Positions 7,898-8,959 of a DNA stretch of 8,959 nt are shown one piece after another. This DNA is from Verrucomicrobiales bacterium (GTDB taxonomy: Bacteria > Verrucomicrobiota > Verrucomicrobiia > Limisphaerales > UBA9464): the NCBI GenBank assembly GCA_003445095.1, contig DLVS01000708.1:1-8959 (forward strand), read 5' to 3'. The notes under the pieces were generated by a model that saw only the letters and a program-made list of their open reading frames with translations, ran no database searches and had not been told where the DNA came from. Positions within the stretch are counted from its first letter, which is position 1; each line of letters begins with the position of its first letter. The translations under genes were made by a program, and so were the position numbers.

Positions 7898-8003
7898 AAA
7901 GCCCACCGTTGGGGCGGAACGATAGCAAAACCTCGGTAAAATTCGAGTCTGGGAGAGCGACTCACTCCAGCGTGTTCCTGCGGTCGCCGAGACTTCGAAC
8001 ACT
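7898..8003 (-). other. Leader gap between small ORF and fusion-protein gene
   Basis: These 106 bp separate the stop of the small membrane-protein ORF from the chosen start of the fusion protein. Read on the minus strand, I find no -35/-10 pair I would defend, no terminator hairpin and only a weak purine-rich stretch before the ATG. The redoxin frame stays open through it, which is probably chance in GC-rich DNA. Confidence 0.4.
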
Positions 8004-8315
8004 TCACGGGGCCGCGGCATCGCGCCGACCCCATCCGACTTTGGACCAAATTCGGGACCCTGGGGACCGTCGCGGGACTGCCGCCCGCGATTGGGAATCT
8101 TGCTCGGCGCGGGTACCGCCCGAACCGCCGCTGGACTCGAGTTCTTTGTTCTGGAGCGTGGCCGTGGGTTCGACGGACGGACCAGGCTCTTCGCCTTCGA
8201 CGTCATACCCCAGTTGCCGGTCGGCGCGCGCACCTGCTGCGCAAGCCGCCAGAACGAATAAGGTGAAAGCTCCAATGAAGAGTCCGCTAAGCAGGATCAC
8301 AACCAGAGTGCTCAT
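8004..8315 (-). CDS. Putative small membrane protein of unknown function
   Basis: I do not recognise a family. The 103-aa frame starts with MSTLVVILLSGLFIGAFTLF, one strong transmembrane helix or uncleaved signal anchor (about 3-28, ending in VLAACAAGA). A charged segment ADRQLGYDVEGEEPG follows, then a low-complexity Ser/Gly/Arg/Pro tail that looks poorly constrained. I chose ATG 8313-8315 because AAAGG (8322-8326, minus strand) lies 6 nt upstream and the helix starts directly after it. The frame is open to 8438, but the 41 extra residues are not hydrophobic and have no good ribosome site. It lies 106 bp upstream of the exported fusion protein on the same strand, so it could be its cotranscribed membrane partner. 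The real C-terminus could differ, since the tail lacks gene-like composition. AAC at residues 24-26 is not a clear lipobox. Confidence 0.5.
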   Translation of the reverse strand: MSTLVVILLSGLFIGAFTLFVLAACAAGARADRQLGYDVEGEEPGPSVEPTATLQNKELESSGGSGGTRAEQDSQSRAAVPRRSPGSRIWSKVGWGRRDAAAP

Positions 8316-8340
8316 GGGCTGCCTTTCTGAGACCCATGAG
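8311..8340 (-). promoter_or_regulatory. Perfect inverted repeat enclosing the start codon of the small ORF
   Basis: CTCATGGG at 8311-8318 and CCCATGAG at 8333-8340 are exact reverse complements, separated by 14 bases. In minus-strand mRNA the ORF's AUG lies in the 3' arm and its AAAGG ribosome site lies in the loop. An 8-bp stem could hide the start codon, or the duplex could be a binding site for a dimeric regulator. The 5' arm carries a second, out-of-frame AUG. The symmetry is directly visible; any function is inference. Confidence 0.4.
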
Positions 8341-8959
8341 GCCACGATCCCGGCGGCCGCAAAGCGAGTGGTTTGGGTGCCCCAGTGAAGGAGAAGTGCA
8401 TTGCGTTGTTGACCGCGCCTTTCATGGATTCCAATCACAACATACGCGCTAAATCGGCAAAGTGTAGGGCGGAGTGCAAATACGTTGACATGCGTAAACT
8501 GTCAGCAAGATTTTGTGAAGGGGCTCGCATGTTTTTCCCTCCCGCCAGGCGACAGTTTCCCGAATCGGGCACGAAGGAATGGTAACCCAAGATTGATGCC
8601 CGTGGGCTGAAAGAACTGCTGGGAGACGAGGCGAGGCGGCTTCCAAGCGAAATCACCAGCCTGGCATTTCGTGGACGCTGAAATCGAAATGCTCACCTCA
8701 GTCGGCTTAGGAACGGCGCCATTCTCTGGAAGTCATTCGCGTAACTGGTTCCGAGTCGTGCGCCAAAGTTGACTCGACGTATTGATCAGGGTGGCGAAAT
8801 TTTGGCAGAAAACGTCGAGGAAAGTGGTCGCGTCTCCGCAGAGCGATTGTGACGAAATGTGGCAAGCGTTGACGGGAGAGGTTTGACCGAAACCACCGAA
8901 GCGCCTTCTGCCCCGCGGGGACGAACTCAATGAACCGCACTCATCGTTGAAATGAACAC
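8341..8959. other. Region of about 0.6 kb with no recognised gene
   Basis: No frame here shows a known domain, and all are short (under about 80 codons) and mutually overlapping. The best open minus-strand frames, within 8707-8940, read as unrelated low-information sequence. Visible details are the 10-bp palindrome CCCCGCGGGG at 8911-8920, the small inverted repeat GGTTT-gaccg-AAACC at 8880-8894, and a plus-strand TTGACA at 8485-8490 with no decent -10 or downstream gene. I see no tRNA, terminator or mobile-element ends. It could be a long leader, a non-coding or dispersed repeat, or decayed coding sequence. Confidence 0.45.
8477..8505 (-). promoter_or_regulatory. Weak sigma70-like promoter candidate for the minus-strand unit
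   Basis: On the minus strand CTGACA (8500-8505, 5 of 6 to TTGACA) is followed after exactly 17 bp by TATTTG (8477-8482, 3 of 6 to TATAAT). It points toward the small ORF about 160 bp downstream. The -10 match is poor, and promoter consensus in this lineage is uncertain, so this is only a candidate. Confidence 0.2.

Noticed and set aside
7898..8275. Upstream extension of the fusion protein to a 722-aa product starting at 8275
   Set aside because: The 126 extra residues have no domain, overlap the small membrane-protein ORF and would place a clear signal peptide in the middle of the chain.
8485..8513. Plus-strand promoter with perfect TTGACA at 8485-8490
   Set aside because: The hexamer 17 bp downstream (AGATTT) is a poor -10 and no plus-strand gene follows within the window.
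8738..8765. tRNA-like T-arm (GGTTCCGAGTC)
   Set aside because: The flanking bases do not form a T-stem, and no acceptor or anticodon stem can be built around it.
8930..8950. Tiny plus-strand ORF MNRTHR near the right end
   Set aside because: Six codons with no ribosome site; nothing distinguishes it from chance.

Overview
The window is GC-rich, gene-dense bacterial DNA. It holds two convergent transcription units and, at the right end, about 0.6 kb with no gene I can support. No lineage marker such as rRNA is present. A didermic (outer-membrane) bacterium is certain from the secretin. Verrucomicrobiota (Pedosphaera/Limisphaera-like) is my best guess, because a compact E-L-M-D secretion operon occurs alongside a redoxin/cytochrome c/copper-monooxygenase fusion protein. 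Planctomycetota or Acidobacteriota remain possible. This taxonomic call is inference.

Left half, plus strand (1-5473): a tightly packed operon for a type II secretion / type IV pilus-like machine. In order it encodes the 3' part of the GspE/PilB assembly ATPase, a GspL-like protein (PilM-like cytoplasmic domain plus PilN-like membrane/periplasmic domain in one chain), a GspM/PilO-like protein, and the outer-membrane secretin GspD/PilQ. The first three genes overlap by ATGA stop/start junctions and the secretin starts 6 bp after the third gene. The ATPase docks on the L/M inner-membrane platform, which aligns with the secretin channel. GspF/PilC, GspC, GspN and the (pseudo)pilins are not in the window. 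The secretin has a long Pro-rich N-terminal linker and a very long Gly/Ser/Tyr-rich insertion in its last periplasmic N domain.

Right half, minus strand (8315 down to 5498): a small putative membrane protein (103 aa) whose start codon lies in a perfect 8-bp inverted repeat. It is followed by a 596-aa exported fusion protein: thioredoxin-like redoxin, a single CxxCH heme site, and a PHM-type copper monooxygenase domain with all six copper ligands recognisable. Six bases after it comes riboflavin synthase (ribE). The secretin and ribE genes end tail to tail, 24 bp apart, with no obvious terminator.

Right edge (8341-8959): no convincing gene. There are only short overlapping minus-strand frames, a weak promoter-like pair and small palindromes. 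It may be a long leader/intergenic region or a dispersed non-coding repeat.

The most interesting items are the three-domain redox protein coupled to riboflavin synthase, the expanded secretin loop, and the hairpin at the start of the small ORF. I saw no defence system, CRISPR array, integrase, transposase or tRNA.
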